Positions 31,382-39,716 of a DNA stretch of 41,510 nt are shown here, piece after piece (positions within the stretch are counted from its first letter, which is position 1; each line of letters begins with the position of its first letter). Source of the DNA: DAOUBP01 sp034432655 (GTDB taxonomy: Bacteria; Chloroflexota; Anaerolineae; CG2-30-64-16); NCBI GenBank assembly GCA_034432655.1, contig DAOUBP010000037.1:1-41510 (forward strand), read 5' to 3'. Made by a program: the position numbers and the translations under genes. Under the pieces are notes generated by a model. The model ran no database searches and was not told where the DNA came from. It saw nothing but the letters and a program-made list of their open reading frames with translations.

Positions 31382-32128
31382 TTATCTGACGATCACCGTA
31401 GTCTGACAGGGAGGCGGGAAGTTGCCCGTGACATCCACTACCACGATGCGTACGCTGTATACCCCAGGGGGCAGCGCGCCGGCATTGAGCGTGCCGAGCA
31501 GGCCGTTCTCAACCGGTTTTTCTCCGCCGTCGAAATAGGACCAGACGTCGGGGTTAGCGCCTGCGCCGAACTCCAGTTTGTAGTACGAAAACGCTTCGTG
31601 AACGGCCCTGCCGGAAATGGGCACCATCCCAGAGACCTGCGCATTCAGCCCCGGTGCCGTGATCACTGCGCGTGGATCGGGGCAGCGTGGCCGCTGCGGT
31701 GCCGGCGTAGGTGAGTTTTGCGGTTCGGCTGTGGGCAGCAGCCGGGGCGTCGGCCGCGGCCGAGGCGTAGCCGTGCGGGTCGGCGTGATCTCCGGCAACG
31801 GCAGGGTGGGTGTCACTGTCGGCGACCCGCCGGCTGCTACCACGGCCGGCGTTTCAGGGGAAACGTTTTCCTCCATCAGGGGGCGAACCGCTTCAGACAC
31901 CACTGTGCTCAGCAGATAAACGATTCCCATCACTGCGATCAGTCCCAAGGTCCCTGCCCATGCGCCGTATACCCGGTTCAGCGCGGCCTCACGTTCCAGA
32001 GTGAAGACGGCCTGGCGGCGTTCACGCCGTGCCAGGATCACGACGCGTAGATACCAAAGGGCCATCAGCGCGCAGGCGCCGTACACCCAGGGGGCATATT
32101 GACGGACGAAATCTACAACTATCGCCAT
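31382..32128 (-). CDS. Membrane-anchored protein with extracellular beta-sandwich-like domain
   Basis: The 248-residue protein has two N-terminal transmembrane segments (about 12-30 and 54-78), a Pro/Thr-rich linker (about 88-146) and a C-terminal domain of about 95 residues. The latter includes ITAPGLNAQVSGMVPISG, FSYYKLEFGAGANP and PPGVYSVRIVVVDVTGN, an Ig/fibronectin-like strand pattern. I recall similar domains at the end of Chloroflexota secreted proteins and penicillin-binding proteins. C149 and C240 may form a disulfide. No enzymatic motif. Function unknown. Confidence 0.75.
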   Translation of the reverse strand: MAIVVDFVRQYAPWVYGACALMALWYLRVVILARRERRQAVFTLEREAALNRVYGAWAGTLGLIAVMGIVYLLSTVVSEAVRPLMEENVSPETPAVVAAGGSPTVTPTLPLPEITPTRTATPRPRPTPRLLPTAEPQNSPTPAPQRPRCPDPRAVITAPGLNAQVSGMVPISGRAVHEAFSYYKLEFGAGANPDVWSYFDGGEKPVENGLLGTLNAGALPPGVYSVRIVVVDVTGNFPPPCQTTVIVR

Positions 32129-32171
32129 CGGATTGCTGTCTGATCCGGCCTGCTCCCGCAGTGTCGGGGCC

Positions 32172-33023
32172 TCATCCTGGCAGCTCGGCCAGGACCCCGC
32201 GCAGAAGCGCCAGCAATTTGGGCACCATGATCCGACCGGCCATCAACACCTCTTCGTGGTTGGCTTCCTCCTCAGCAGCGGGGTCGGAGATGGCCACGTT
32301 ACTGATGCCGCTGATGCCCAGCACCCGCAGGCCCATGTGACGGGCGACGATCACCTCTGGCACGGTGGACATGCCCGTGGCATCACCCCCGATCAGGCGC
32401 AAGAAACGTACCTCAGCCGGTGTTTCAAAAGTGGGACCGCCCAGGCCGACATAGACGCCCTGGTGTAGTTCGATGCCCAGGTCGCCGGCCACTTTCAGGG
32501 CCAGCCTGCGCAGCGCGGGATCGTAGGCTTTGTTCATCGCCGGGAAGCGCGGCCCAAGGCTGTTGTCGTTCGGCCCCCATAGTGGATTGCCCCCGGTCAT
32601 GGCCATCAAGCCGATGTGATCCACGATCAGCATCAGGTCGCCGGGGCGGAAAGCAGGGTTCAGACCGCCGGCAGCGTTGGTGACCACCAGGGTATTCACG
32701 CCCAGCTCTGCCAGCACGCGCACCGGGAAGGTCACTTCCTGCAGGGAGTAGCCCTCGTACGCATGGACGCGACCTTGAAGGATTGCGACTGCGCGCCCTT
32801 CAAGTTGTCCGATGACCAGCTGGCCGGCGTGGCCCTCGACACTGGGACGGGGGAAGTGGGGTATCTCGGCATAAGGGATGCGATCGGCCTCCCGGACCTC
32901 ATCGGCCAGGGCATTGAGCCCCGAGCCCAGGATCAAGCCCACTGTGGGCCGGTGTAGCGTGCGCGCCCGGATCACATCTGCGGCCGCACGGTAGTGTGCA
33001 CGGGTAAAGGCATCATGTGCCAT
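32172..33023 (-). CDS. Purine nucleoside phosphorylase
   Basis: The 283-residue enzyme cleaves purine nucleosides with phosphate. Features are the phosphate-binding GSG at 33-35, the GHAGQLVIGQLEG segment at 64-76, LVVTNAAGGLNPAFRPGDLMLI (about 112-133) and GGPTFETPAEVRFL (about 195), typical of the trimeric PNP family (inosine/guanosine). ATG at 33023 begins MAHDAFTRAHY. The frame is open much further upstream over the xerC/D gene, but that is antisense-like composition and not credible. MTA phosphorylase is a less likely alternative. Confidence 0.92.
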   Translation of the reverse strand: MAHDAFTRAHYRAAADVIRARTLHRPTVGLILGSGLNALADEVREADRIPYAEIPHFPRPSVEGHAGQLVIGQLEGRAVAILQGRVHAYEGYSLQEVTFPVRVLAELGVNTLVVTNAAGGLNPAFRPGDLMLIVDHIGLMAMTGGNPLWGPNDNSLGPRFPAMNKAYDPALRRLALKVAGDLGIELHQGVYVGLGGPTFETPAEVRFLRLIGGDATGMSTVPEVIVARHMGLRVLGISGISNVAISDPAAEEEANHEEVLMAGRIMVPKLLALLRGVLAELPG

Positions 33024-33100
33024 GAATCTTCGTCCTTGTCCTTTGACTCCGCCGGGAGCTCTATCCTGGCCCCGTTCAGGGTGCTCCGTCAGGTTGGGTC

Positions 33101-34009
33101 CTACTTTGCCCTGGGATGCGCCTCGTCGTATACCTGTCGCAGACGGCCTTGCGAAATGTGCGTATACACCTGGGTGGTGGAGATGTTGGCGTGTCCCAGG
33201 AGCTTCTGCACCTCGCGCAACCCAGCGCCGCCGTTCAGCATGTGGGTGGCGAACGAGTGCCGCAACGTATGGGGGGTGACCTTGTCCTCCAGGCCAAGCT
33301 GTCGGGCGTAGCCCTTGATGATCAACCACAGGCCCTGGCGCGTCAGCCGCTCCCCGCGCGGGTTCAGGAAAAGGGTACGCTCGGATGCGTTGCTGCCGAG
33401 CAGGGCGGGCCGGCCCTTTTCCAGGTAGGCGCGGACTGCATGCGCAGCCTCGGCGTAGAGCGGCATCACGCGTTCTTTGTTGCCTTTGCCCACGCAACGC
33501 ACGGTGCCGGCCTCCAGGTCCAGATCGTCCAGGGTGAGCCCGGCCAATTCGCTCACGCGCATACCGGTGGCATAGAGCAGCTCGAGCATCGCGGTATCAC
33601 GCAGCGCCTTCGGCCTGTCGCCCTGTTGGGCCGGCAGCGCCAGCAGGCGGTCTACCTCCTCAGGGGTCAGAGTCACCGGCAAGCGCTTCTTAACGCGCGG
33701 GGAGTCCAGCTCCTCAGCGGGGTTGTTCTCGATGGCATCTATGCGCAGCAAGAAGTTGCAGAACGATTTCATTGCGGCCACCTTGCGGGCCACGGTTGCC
33801 GAAGAGTACTCGCGTTCTTTTAACCAGAGGATGTACGCCACCAGGTCATCGCGCGTCAGGCCAGACCAGTCACCGTCGGCGAAACGGCCACGCTGCTGCA
33901 CGAATTCCTGGAACTGAGTCAGGTCGTTGCGATAGGCCGCAATGGTGTTCTCCGAACTGCCCCGTTCGGTGGTCAGGTAGTCGAGGAACTCCTGGATGCT
34001 GGTGTCCAT
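33101..34009 (-). CDS. Tyrosine recombinase XerC/XerD family
   Basis: The 302-residue protein has an N-terminal SAM-like core-binding domain (about 3-90) and a C-terminal catalytic domain. The full residue set is present: R151, K175, H247-x2-R250, H273 and nucleophile Y282. Length and the LPVTLTPEEVDRLLALP linker match XerD/XerC used for chromosome dimer resolution at dif. It lies among housekeeping genes, not in an element. FtsK, the usual activator, is encoded about 3 kb away on the other strand. No dif-like 28-mer was recognised. Confidence 0.92.
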   Translation of the reverse strand: MDTSIQEFLDYLTTERGSSENTIAAYRNDLTQFQEFVQQRGRFADGDWSGLTRDDLVAYILWLKEREYSSATVARKVAAMKSFCNFLLRIDAIENNPAEELDSPRVKKRLPVTLTPEEVDRLLALPAQQGDRPKALRDTAMLELLYATGMRVSELAGLTLDDLDLEAGTVRCVGKGNKERVMPLYAEAAHAVRAYLEKGRPALLGSNASERTLFLNPRGERLTRQGLWLIIKGYARQLGLEDKVTPHTLRHSFATHMLNGGAGLREVQKLLGHANISTTQVYTHISQGRLRQVYDEAHPRAK

Positions 34010-34054
34010 GCGCTTTCTCCCTTGCTCAATGCCCCAGATGCTATCAACGGCCAG

Positions 34055-34084
34055 ATTCTATCATAGAGTTTGCATAATAACCAA
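34055..34084 (-). promoter_or_regulatory. Candidate promoter for xerC/D
   Basis: Minus-strand TTGGTT (complement 34079-34084) and TAGAAT (complement 34055-34060) lie 18 bases apart in the 97-base gap upstream of the recombinase. It would allow transcription independent of the upstream genes. Confidence 0.45.
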
Positions 34085-34106
34085 AAAGATGCTGGCGATT
34101 TTGTCC

Positions 34107-34670
34107 TCAAGCCAGTCGCTTCTGACCGCTTTCTAACGCCAATAAGCGGCGTTTCATCTCCAGGCCGCCCGCGTAACCATGCAGGCTGCCGTCCACGCCC
34201 ACCACCCGATGGCAGGGGATGATCAGCGGCACCGGATTGGCACCCAAAGCTGCACCGACCGCCTGATAGATGCCTGGTCCTCCGCCCAGTTGCTCACCGA
34301 TCCAGCGATAGGTGCGTGTCTCGCCGTAGCCGATCCGCCGCGCAGCGGCCCAAACCGACAGCGCAAACTCCGTGTGCCCGCGCAAGTCCAGCGGCAGACG
34401 GAACTCGCGCCGCTCCCCGGCCAGATAGGCCTGGACCTGCCGCGCGGCTTCCAGCAACACCGCAATTGCCGGGGATGCTGCGCCTGCTTCGCGGGCGGCC
34501 GGCACGTCCGCCACCGGCACTTCGGGGTACTGTTCATGAATGGCTTTGGTGGTGGCCTCCGGTGACGGCTGTGGCAAAACCAGCAGGCGCAATCCACGTT
34601 CCGAAGCCACCAGGCCGATCCAACCCCAGGCCGGCACTTCACACACCAGCGCGCGCAGCTCATCCGCCAT
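34107..34670 (-). CDS. ogt: Methylated-DNA--protein-cysteine methyltransferase
   Basis: The 187-residue suicide repair protein removes alkyl groups from O6-alkylguanine. The active-site PCHRV places the acceptor cysteine at 153, and the upstream helix-turn-helix segment RRIGYGETRTYRWIGEQLG (111-129) is typical. The N-terminal domain is short, as in Ogt, without the Ada regulatory part. It overlaps the end of the small membrane-protein gene by 11 bases. Confidence 0.92.
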   Translation of the reverse strand: MADELRALVCEVPAWGWIGLVASERGLRLLVLPQPSPEATTKAIHEQYPEVPVADVPAAREAGAASPAIAVLLEAARQVQAYLAGERREFRLPLDLRGHTEFALSVWAAARRIGYGETRTYRWIGEQLGGGPGIYQAVGAALGANPVPLIIPCHRVVGVDGSLHGYAGGLEMKRRLLALESGQKRLA

Positions 34671-34974
34671 GTCCCCCTCCGCTTGATCTGTCCCGAGCGG
34701 TGAAAGCCAGCGCCATCAGCACGCCGGCTGCGCCCAGCCCGGCCGCCGACATGGCCACCCGTAACCAGGTCGCCTCCCACAGGTGTGGCATCATGAGTCC
34801 CAGGCCGGCCAACACCACGGCCAGGGGGAGCAGGCCGTTGAGGGCCAACAGCAGGCCGACCTGAGCGGCAGGAGGTCGTGGCCGGCGGTTGAAACGGCTG
34901 CTCAACCAGGCCAGCATGCCCATAGGGAAGATGATGCCGATTATCAACAACAGGATGCCGGCAATGACGCGCAC
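34660..34974 (-). CDS. Small membrane protein, three predicted helices
   Basis: The 104-residue protein has hydrophobic stretches at about 4-24, 39-62 and 71-91 and a Gly/Ser-rich hydrophilic tail. No family recognised. It sits 24 bases after a GT2 gene and overlaps ogt, which supports it being a real translated gene. Function unknown. Confidence 0.6.
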   Translation of the reverse strand: MRVIAGILLLIIGIIFPMGMLAWLSSRFNRRPRPPAAQVGLLLALNGLLPLAVVLAGLGLMMPHLWEATWLRVAMSAAGLGAAGVLMALAFTARDRSSGGGHGG

Positions 34975-34998
34975 AGGCCCTCCGTCAGCAGGCAGTTC

Positions 34999-35688
34999 TC
35001 AGTCGAACGTCCCGCGCCTGCGGGCACGCCAGATACGCCAGACCATCTTCAGGAAGAGCGCGCTATCGCGCAGAGGGCGGAAATGGCTCTTCTTGTCGTG
35101 GTAGATCGTTTTGATCGGCACCCAGGCCAGCCGGAAGCCGGCCAGCTGGGCGCGCAGCAGGATCTCCACCTCGGCCTCGAAACGGGTGCTGGTGGCGCGC
35201 ACCTTTTCGATCACAGCGCGGCTGTACAACCGATAGCCGCTTTGGTTGTCGGGGATCGGCTGGCCCATGGCGAGGCCCAGCAAGAAGGTGCCGACGCGGT
35301 TGCCGAACTGGCTTTTGGCCGGCATCCGCGCAAAGGAACGCTGGCCGATGATCACATCTCCCCGGCCAGCGCGGAACGCGGCAATAAAGCTGGGGATCTC
35401 GTCCGGATCATGCTGGCCGTCAGCATCCAGGGTGATCACCGCCGCAACCCCGCGTTGCACGGCGTAATCAAAGCCGGTGTTCAGGGCCTTGCCCTTCCCC
35501 TGGTTGACCGGGTGCACCAACACCTTGGCGCCGGCAAGGGCGGCGGCCGCACCGGTGCCGTCGGTGGAGCCGTCGTCAATCACGACAGCCGGTACATGCG
35601 CCAGCGTGCGGCGCACCACATCACCAATGTAGCGCACCTCGTTGTATGCGGGAATCAGGGCGATGATTTCTTCGCTGTTGTCCGCCAT
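34999..35688 (-). CDS. GT2 glycosyltransferase, soluble DPM1-like
   Basis: The 229-residue GT-A fold enzyme has IIALIPAYNEVRYIGDVV (8-25), DDGSTDGT (38-45) and the metal motif D88-A-D90-GQHDPDE. There are no transmembrane helices, so it resembles minimal polyprenyl-phosphate mannosyl/glucosyltransferases. ATG at 35688 starts MADNSEEIIAL. It is the first gene of the minus-strand run down to 28512. Confidence 0.88.
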   Translation of the reverse strand: MADNSEEIIALIPAYNEVRYIGDVVRRTLAHVPAVVIDDGSTDGTGAAAALAGAKVLVHPVNQGKGKALNTGFDYAVQRGVAAVITLDADGQHDPDEIPSFIAAFRAGRGDVIIGQRSFARMPAKSQFGNRVGTFLLGLAMGQPIPDNQSGYRLYSRAVIEKVRATSTRFEAEVEILLRAQLAGFRLAWVPIKTIYHDKKSHFRPLRDSALFLKMVWRIWRARRRGTFD

Positions 35689-35806
35689 CGGTACCTTTCC
35701 GGGATGAGTGTACATGTGCCGCGGCGTCCCGGCGGATGACAACCCTGGTAGTGACGGCTTATGGACGTTCTATTCGGGGAATCGGACCGTGTTCGCCGCA
35801 GCGCTG

Positions 35807-35837
35807 GCCCGCCCGGAAATGAAGTTTCCGGGCGGGC
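35807..35837. repeat. Hairpin with 13-bp stem and TGAAG loop
   Basis: GCCCGCCCGGAAA pairs exactly with TTTCCGGGCGGGC around a TGAAG loop. No T-run follows in either direction. It shares its loop with the hairpin at 140-170. Confidence 0.7.
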
Positions 35838-36018
35838 GCACGTGACGCGCCGCGCGTCGAAGACGACGATCGCCGGATTATGACACCCCGGTGCGGCCTG
35901 CCCCCAAAGTCCGGCCGGGAGGGACGCCAGCCTTGCAACGGCAGTTTACCGCGGAAGGGGTGTTACGTCAAACCACCTATGCCCGGAGAGTATAGCGCAG
36001 ACCTATCGGTAAGATCAT

Positions 36019-36077
36019 GGTAGCCCGGCGAGAATGCAGCGCATCACGGGATGGAGGAGGCCTCTTTCATCGCCGGG
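36019..36077. repeat. GGTAGC-type hairpin element, internal copy
   Basis: It starts with GGTAGCCCGGC as at 57-67. Arms CCCGGCGA (36024-36031) and TCGCCGGG (36070-36077) enclose 38 bases with GAGGAGGCCTC inside. Probably a longer member of the family found at both ends of the window. Confidence 0.45.
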
Positions 36078-36139
36078 CGGCTCCGCCTGACTCTTGCGTT
36101 ATATCTATGCCCGGAGAAGCGCGCCAACCGTGCCTGGAG

Positions 36140-36168
36140 TTGGCAGGCCCCAGGCGTTATGTTATCAT
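36140..36168 (+). promoter_or_regulatory. Promoter of the receiver-DUF309 gene
   Basis: TTGGCA (36140-36145) and TATCAT (36163-36168) are 17 bases apart, each one mismatch from consensus. GGAGG precedes the ATG at 36215. Confidence 0.6.
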
Positions 36169-36214
36169 CGGCAACGCTTTGTTGGGAATGTACCTGGCTG
36201 TGTGGAGGACAGAT

Positions 36215-37024
36215 ATGACCGCAGATGAATCAGGTGTTGTTCAAGGGTTGTCATTGCCGGTCACCGGCACCGATTTCGTCGTGGCCTTTACCGCAGACCT
36301 CCTGTTCGCCGTGCGCATTCAGGAAGCCATCACTGCTGCCGGTGCGCGGGCCGAGATCGTGGAGGATGCGATCGCGTTGCAGGCGGCTTTCGAGCGCTGG
36401 CCGGCTCTGGCTTTGATTGACCTGGCGAGCGACGGCTGGGAAAGACCAGTCCGTTGGGCCAAGACTCAGCCCCATACCAGGGCGATCCCGATCGTTGCTT
36501 TTGGCAGCCACGTGGCAACCGAGACCTTGCAGCGGGCACGCGCAGCCGGCTGCGATCACGCCTGGGCGCGCTCTCGCTTTGTGACAGAGCTGCCCCAACT
36601 GTTGCAGCGGACGCTGCACCCGCCGACCCGTTGGGTTGAGGGATGGGACGCGCCGCCTCCTCCAGAGCTGCGCCGGGCAGTGGAGCAGTTCAATGCCCGG
36701 GAGTACTGGGAGTGCCACGAGACGCTGGAAGCCTTGTGGATGGCCGAACGTCGTCCGGTGCGCGATTTGTATCAAGGGTTGCTGCAGGTGGGGGTCGCGT
36801 TTCATCATCTGCTGAATCGTAACCATGCCGGCGCGCTCAAGATGTTGCGGCGCGGCCTGCCCCGCCTGCGCGATCTGCCGCCGGTCTGTCAGGGGGTGGA
36901 CGTGGCCGAGCTGGTGGCAGCGGCCCGCAGCGTCCACGATGTAGCTGTGGCGCTGGGGCCTGAACGCAGCGGTGAATTCGATCTGAAGGCGCTGCCCAGG
37001 ATCAAGCTGACGGCGGATGTGTAG
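36215..37024 (+). CDS. Pseudo-receiver domain fused to DUF309
   Basis: The 269-residue protein has an N-terminal CheY-like alpha/beta domain (about 20-132) and a C-terminal DUF309 helical domain (about 152-217) with FNAREYWECHETLEALW (159-175) and YQGLLQVGVAFHHLLNRNHAGAL (186-208). The receiver keeps an aspartate at 69 (ALIDLA), but the acidic pair after strand 1 is missing (FVVAFTAD) and the lysine position near 118-121 reads ARSR. Phosphorylation is therefore doubtful. DUF309 has unknown function; its conserved H and E suggest ligand or metal binding. It is followed by a strong hairpin. Confidence 0.82.
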   Translation: MTADESGVVQGLSLPVTGTDFVVAFTADLLFAVRIQEAITAAGARAEIVEDAIALQAAFERWPALALIDLASDGWERPVRWAKTQPHTRAIPIVAFGSHVATETLQRARAAGCDHAWARSRFVTELPQLLQRTLHPPTRWVEGWDAPPPPELRRAVEQFNAREYWECHETLEALWMAERRPVRDLYQGLLQVGVAFHHLLNRNHAGALKMLRRGLPRLRDLPPVCQGVDVAELVAAARSVHDVAVALGPERSGEFDLKALPRIKLTADV

Positions 37025-37045
37025 GGGGCTGAGGCCAGGGTGGTG

Positions 37046-37081
37046 GCGCTCAGGCCCCAGGCTCCTGGGGCATCTGAGCGC
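37046..37081. terminator. Strong hairpin after the receiver-DUF309 gene
   Basis: GCGCTCAG and GCCCCAGG pair with CCTGGGGC and CTGAGCGC around a CT loop, with a two-base AT bulge. The position 22 bases after the stop suits a terminator or 3' stabiliser, but there is no T-tract. A second small hairpin, GCCCGT-N5-ACGGGC, is at 37108-37124. Confidence 0.5.
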
Positions 37082-37180
37082 TCTCCGCGTTTGTGATTGA
37101 CCGCCGTGCCCGTAACGCACGGGCAACTGATACGTCAGGATTGTTGTGCTTGCGCGCTTTTCTTCTCGGTTTGCTTGTTG

Positions 37181-37186
37181 TATAAT
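37181..37186 (+). promoter_or_regulatory. -10 box of ftsK
   Basis: A consensus TATAAT followed by CTG, 50 bases before the ATG at 37237. No clear -35 box is seen at 16-18 bases upstream. Confidence 0.45.
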
Positions 37187-37236
37187 CTGGCTGGAACCGT
37201 AGAACATTTGCGCGGGACACTTGCTTGAGCCTGACG

Positions 37237-39663
37237 ATGACCAAGAGACGTACCAAACCGAGACCCCAACCGACGCCCGACCTGGGCCAGCTTTTGCGCG
37301 GGGAAATCGCGGGCGGCGTGCTGGTACTTTTGGCGATCCTGATCCTCCTCAGCCTGCTATCGTCGAACCGCGGCCAGGTCACTGCGGTTCTGATCGAGTT
37401 GCTGCAGCTGGTTTTCGGCCTGGGCGTGTGGCTGCTGCCGTTGGTGATCGGTGGGGTAGGCGTGTGGCTGGCGGTGCGCGATGTCACGGAGACGCACCTC
37501 TCGGCATGGCGGGTGGTCGGCGGCCTGGGGCTGTTTCTGGCTTTCGAGGGATTGGTGCAGCTCATCGCCGGCCGGCCTGAGTGGGGCAGCGTAAGCGCGC
37601 AAACCGTTGGCGGGGGTATCGTAGGCTGGGCCCTGCTGGAAGGTCTGATCGTCGCGCTGGGGTTGCCGGTGGCGGTGGCAGTCCTGGTAATCCTGACGCT
37701 GGCCTCCCTGGCTGCGTTGGCCGGCCTCAGCTGGTTGGACGTGCAGCGCCGCGCGGTTGCCCTGGTGGCCCATTTGCGCAGAGGAACGCGCCAACCTGAG
37801 GCGGGCCCGGTCACCCCTTTGTTGCCCTATGAGGAAGTGGAGCCTTTCTGGCGCCGGTGGCTTCGCAAGCTGACGCGGCTGTTTCCCCAGCCCCCTCAAG
37901 CGGGACAGCCCTCCCGTTTGCCGCCTGTGCCGGCTGCCACGCCCCCTTGGGCACAGCGTCCATCGGCTTCGTCCTCGGGTCGCGGCCCTGCCCCTCAGCC
38001 GGCGCATACGCCGCAGCCTGCTCAGCCGGCGCGGCCTCCTCAATCCACCCCTACCGAGCCGGAGCCGCGCATCATCGGCGGGGCCGGCCAGACCTGGCAT
38101 CTGCCCGCCATCGCCGATATCCTGGAGGACAGCACCGAGCAGGATATCCAGCAAGAGGACCTGCGCCGCCGGGTGCAGATCATCGAGACAACCCTGGCCG
38201 ATTTCGGGGTGCCGGTCCAGGTGGTGGAGGTGAATCAGGGGCCGGCGGTCACCCAATTCGGCCTCAAACCCGGCACCATCATCCGCCGCGATCGCAAAGG
38301 CGAGGAAAAACAGATCAAGGTGCGCGTCTCCCAGATCCAGGCCCTGGCCAACGACCTGTCTTTGGCCCTGTCCGCGTCCCCCATCCGCATCGAGGCCCCG
38401 GTGCCGGGACGAGACTTCGTCGGGGTGGAAGTGCCCAACGTCCAGATCTCTCTGGTGTCGTTGCGCGGGGTGATGGAGTCGGAGGAGTTTCGGAATGCCA
38501 GGGGCGGGCTGGTTTTCGGCTTGGGCCGGGATGTGTCGGGCCAGCCGGTGGTGGCCGACCTGACGCGGATGCCTCATCTGTTGATTGCGGGCGCGACCGG
38601 CTCCGGCAAATCGGTATGCGTCAATTCGATCATCACGTCTTTCCTTCTGACGCACACCCCCCAGACCCTGCGCTTTCTGATGATTGACCCTAAGCGGGTG
38701 GAGCTGACGGTTTACAACGGCATCCCGCACCTTATCGCGCCGGTGGTGGTGGACGTGGAGCGGGCGGTGCCGGTGTTGCAGTGGGCCACGCGCGAGATGG
38801 AGCGCCGATACAAGTTGTTCGCCAAGCTCGGCGCGCGCAACATCGAAGCGTACAACGAGAAATTAGCCGCACGCGGGGAACCGCCGTTGCCTTACATCGT
38901 CATCCTGGTGGACGAGCTGGCCGACCTGATGCTCTCGGCGCCCGACGATGTGGAGCGGTATATCTGCCGCATCGCCCAGATGGCGCGCGCGACCGGCATG
39001 CACCTGGTGTTGGCCACACAACGCCCCAGCGTAGATGTGGTCACGGGCCTGATCAAGGCGAATTTCCCGGCCCGCATCGCGTTCGCCGTGACCTCACAGG
39101 TGGATAGCCGTGTGATCCTGGACACCCCGGGCGCGGAGCAGCTGTTAGGCCGTGGCGACATGTTGTTCATGGCTCCGGACTCCAGCAAGCTGCAGCGGCT
39201 GCAAGGCTGCTTCGTCTCCGACCGCGAGACCCATCGGCTGGTGCGGTTCTGGAAGGGGGCACACCTCCTGGCCGAACCGCTGCCGCTCATGCCAGAGCAA
39301 CAAGAGCCTGCAGGGGCCGAAGCCCTTGCAGCCGGGGAGCCGAGCCCGGCAGCCCCGCCTGTCGAACTGACGCCGCCCTGGCTGCCCGGCCAGGAGACGT
39401 TGCAGCAGCCGTTGTGGGACGAGGTGGCGGCGGCCGCTGCTGCGGCCACCGAGCGGGATGCGTTGTACGATCAAGCTGTCGAAGAGGTGCGCCGGGCGGG
39501 TAAGGCCAGCATCTCGCTGCTGCAACGCCGTCTGCGCATCGGCTACTCGCGCGCGGCCCGACTGATCGAACAAATGGAAGCCGATGGCGTCGTCGGCCCC
39601 GAGCTGGGCGGGAGCCGCAGCCGCCAGGTGTTGTTGGAGAAGAGCCCTGAACAGCACCGGTGA
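37237..39663 (+). CDS. ftsK: DNA translocase FtsK/SpoIIIE
   Basis: The 808-residue protein has four N-terminal transmembrane helices (about 25-165) and a Pro/Gln-rich linker (about 205-275) much shorter than in E. coli. An alpha/beta RecA-type motor follows, with Walker A GATGSGKSV (about 451-459) and Walker B YIVILVDELADLM (about 550-562). The C-terminal winged-helix gamma domain (about 742-805, LYDQAVEEVRR and SISLLQRRLRIGYSRAARLIEQM) is present. It pumps DNA at the septum and activates XerCD through gamma; a Xer recombinase is encoded nearby. ATG 37237 is preferred over the TTG at 37225. Confidence 0.94.
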   Translation: MTKRRTKPRPQPTPDLGQLLRGEIAGGVLVLLAILILLSLLSSNRGQVTAVLIELLQLVFGLGVWLLPLVIGGVGVWLAVRDVTETHLSAWRVVGGLGLFLAFEGLVQLIAGRPEWGSVSAQTVGGGIVGWALLEGLIVALGLPVAVAVLVILTLASLAALAGLSWLDVQRRAVALVAHLRRGTRQPEAGPVTPLLPYEEVEPFWRRWLRKLTRLFPQPPQAGQPSRLPPVPAATPPWAQRPSASSSGRGPAPQPAHTPQPAQPARPPQSTPTEPEPRIIGGAGQTWHLPAIADILEDSTEQDIQQEDLRRRVQIIETTLADFGVPVQVVEVNQGPAVTQFGLKPGTIIRRDRKGEEKQIKVRVSQIQALANDLSLALSASPIRIEAPVPGRDFVGVEVPNVQISLVSLRGVMESEEFRNARGGLVFGLGRDVSGQPVVADLTRMPHLLIAGATGSGKSVCVNSIITSFLLTHTPQTLRFLMIDPKRVELTVYNGIPHLIAPVVVDVERAVPVLQWATREMERRYKLFAKLGARNIEAYNEKLAARGEPPLPYIVILVDELADLMLSAPDDVERYICRIAQMARATGMHLVLATQRPSVDVVTGLIKANFPARIAFAVTSQVDSRVILDTPGAEQLLGRGDMLFMAPDSSKLQRLQGCFVSDRETHRLVRFWKGAHLLAEPLPLMPEQQEPAGAEALAAGEPSPAAPPVELTPPWLPGQETLQQPLWDEVAAAAAAATERDALYDQAVEEVRRAGKASISLLQRRLRIGYSRAARLIEQMEADGVVGPELGGSRSRQVLLEKSPEQHR

Positions 39664-39716
39664 CGGGCCCGCAGCGTGCCGCGCGCCGCAGCGCACGCAG
39701 ATCGGACAACTGCCTG

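Larger units (their letters stand above)
35689..36214. other. Gene-free divergent region with hairpin elements
   Basis: No gene is recognised in these 526 bases. They contain a degenerate TAGTGACGGCTT repeat (about 35749), a 13-bp stem hairpin (35807-35837), a GGTAGC-type element (36019-36077) and the DUF309-gene promoter (36140-36168). The DUF309 frame is open from 36017, but that part overlaps the element and promoter. Confidence 0.65.

Noticed and set aside
33101..34009. Integrase of a mobile island
   Set aside because: Size, domain layout and housekeeping context fit XerC/D; no tRNA attachment site, flanking direct repeats or cargo genes are seen.
25882..37230. Shared CGGGACA(T)CTTGCTTGAGCC-like string near the asnS and ftsK promoters (25882 and about 37212)
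   Set aside because: It is short, lies upstream of the -10 box in one case and downstream in the other, and has no structure; chance or a minor repeat is more likely than a regulatory site.
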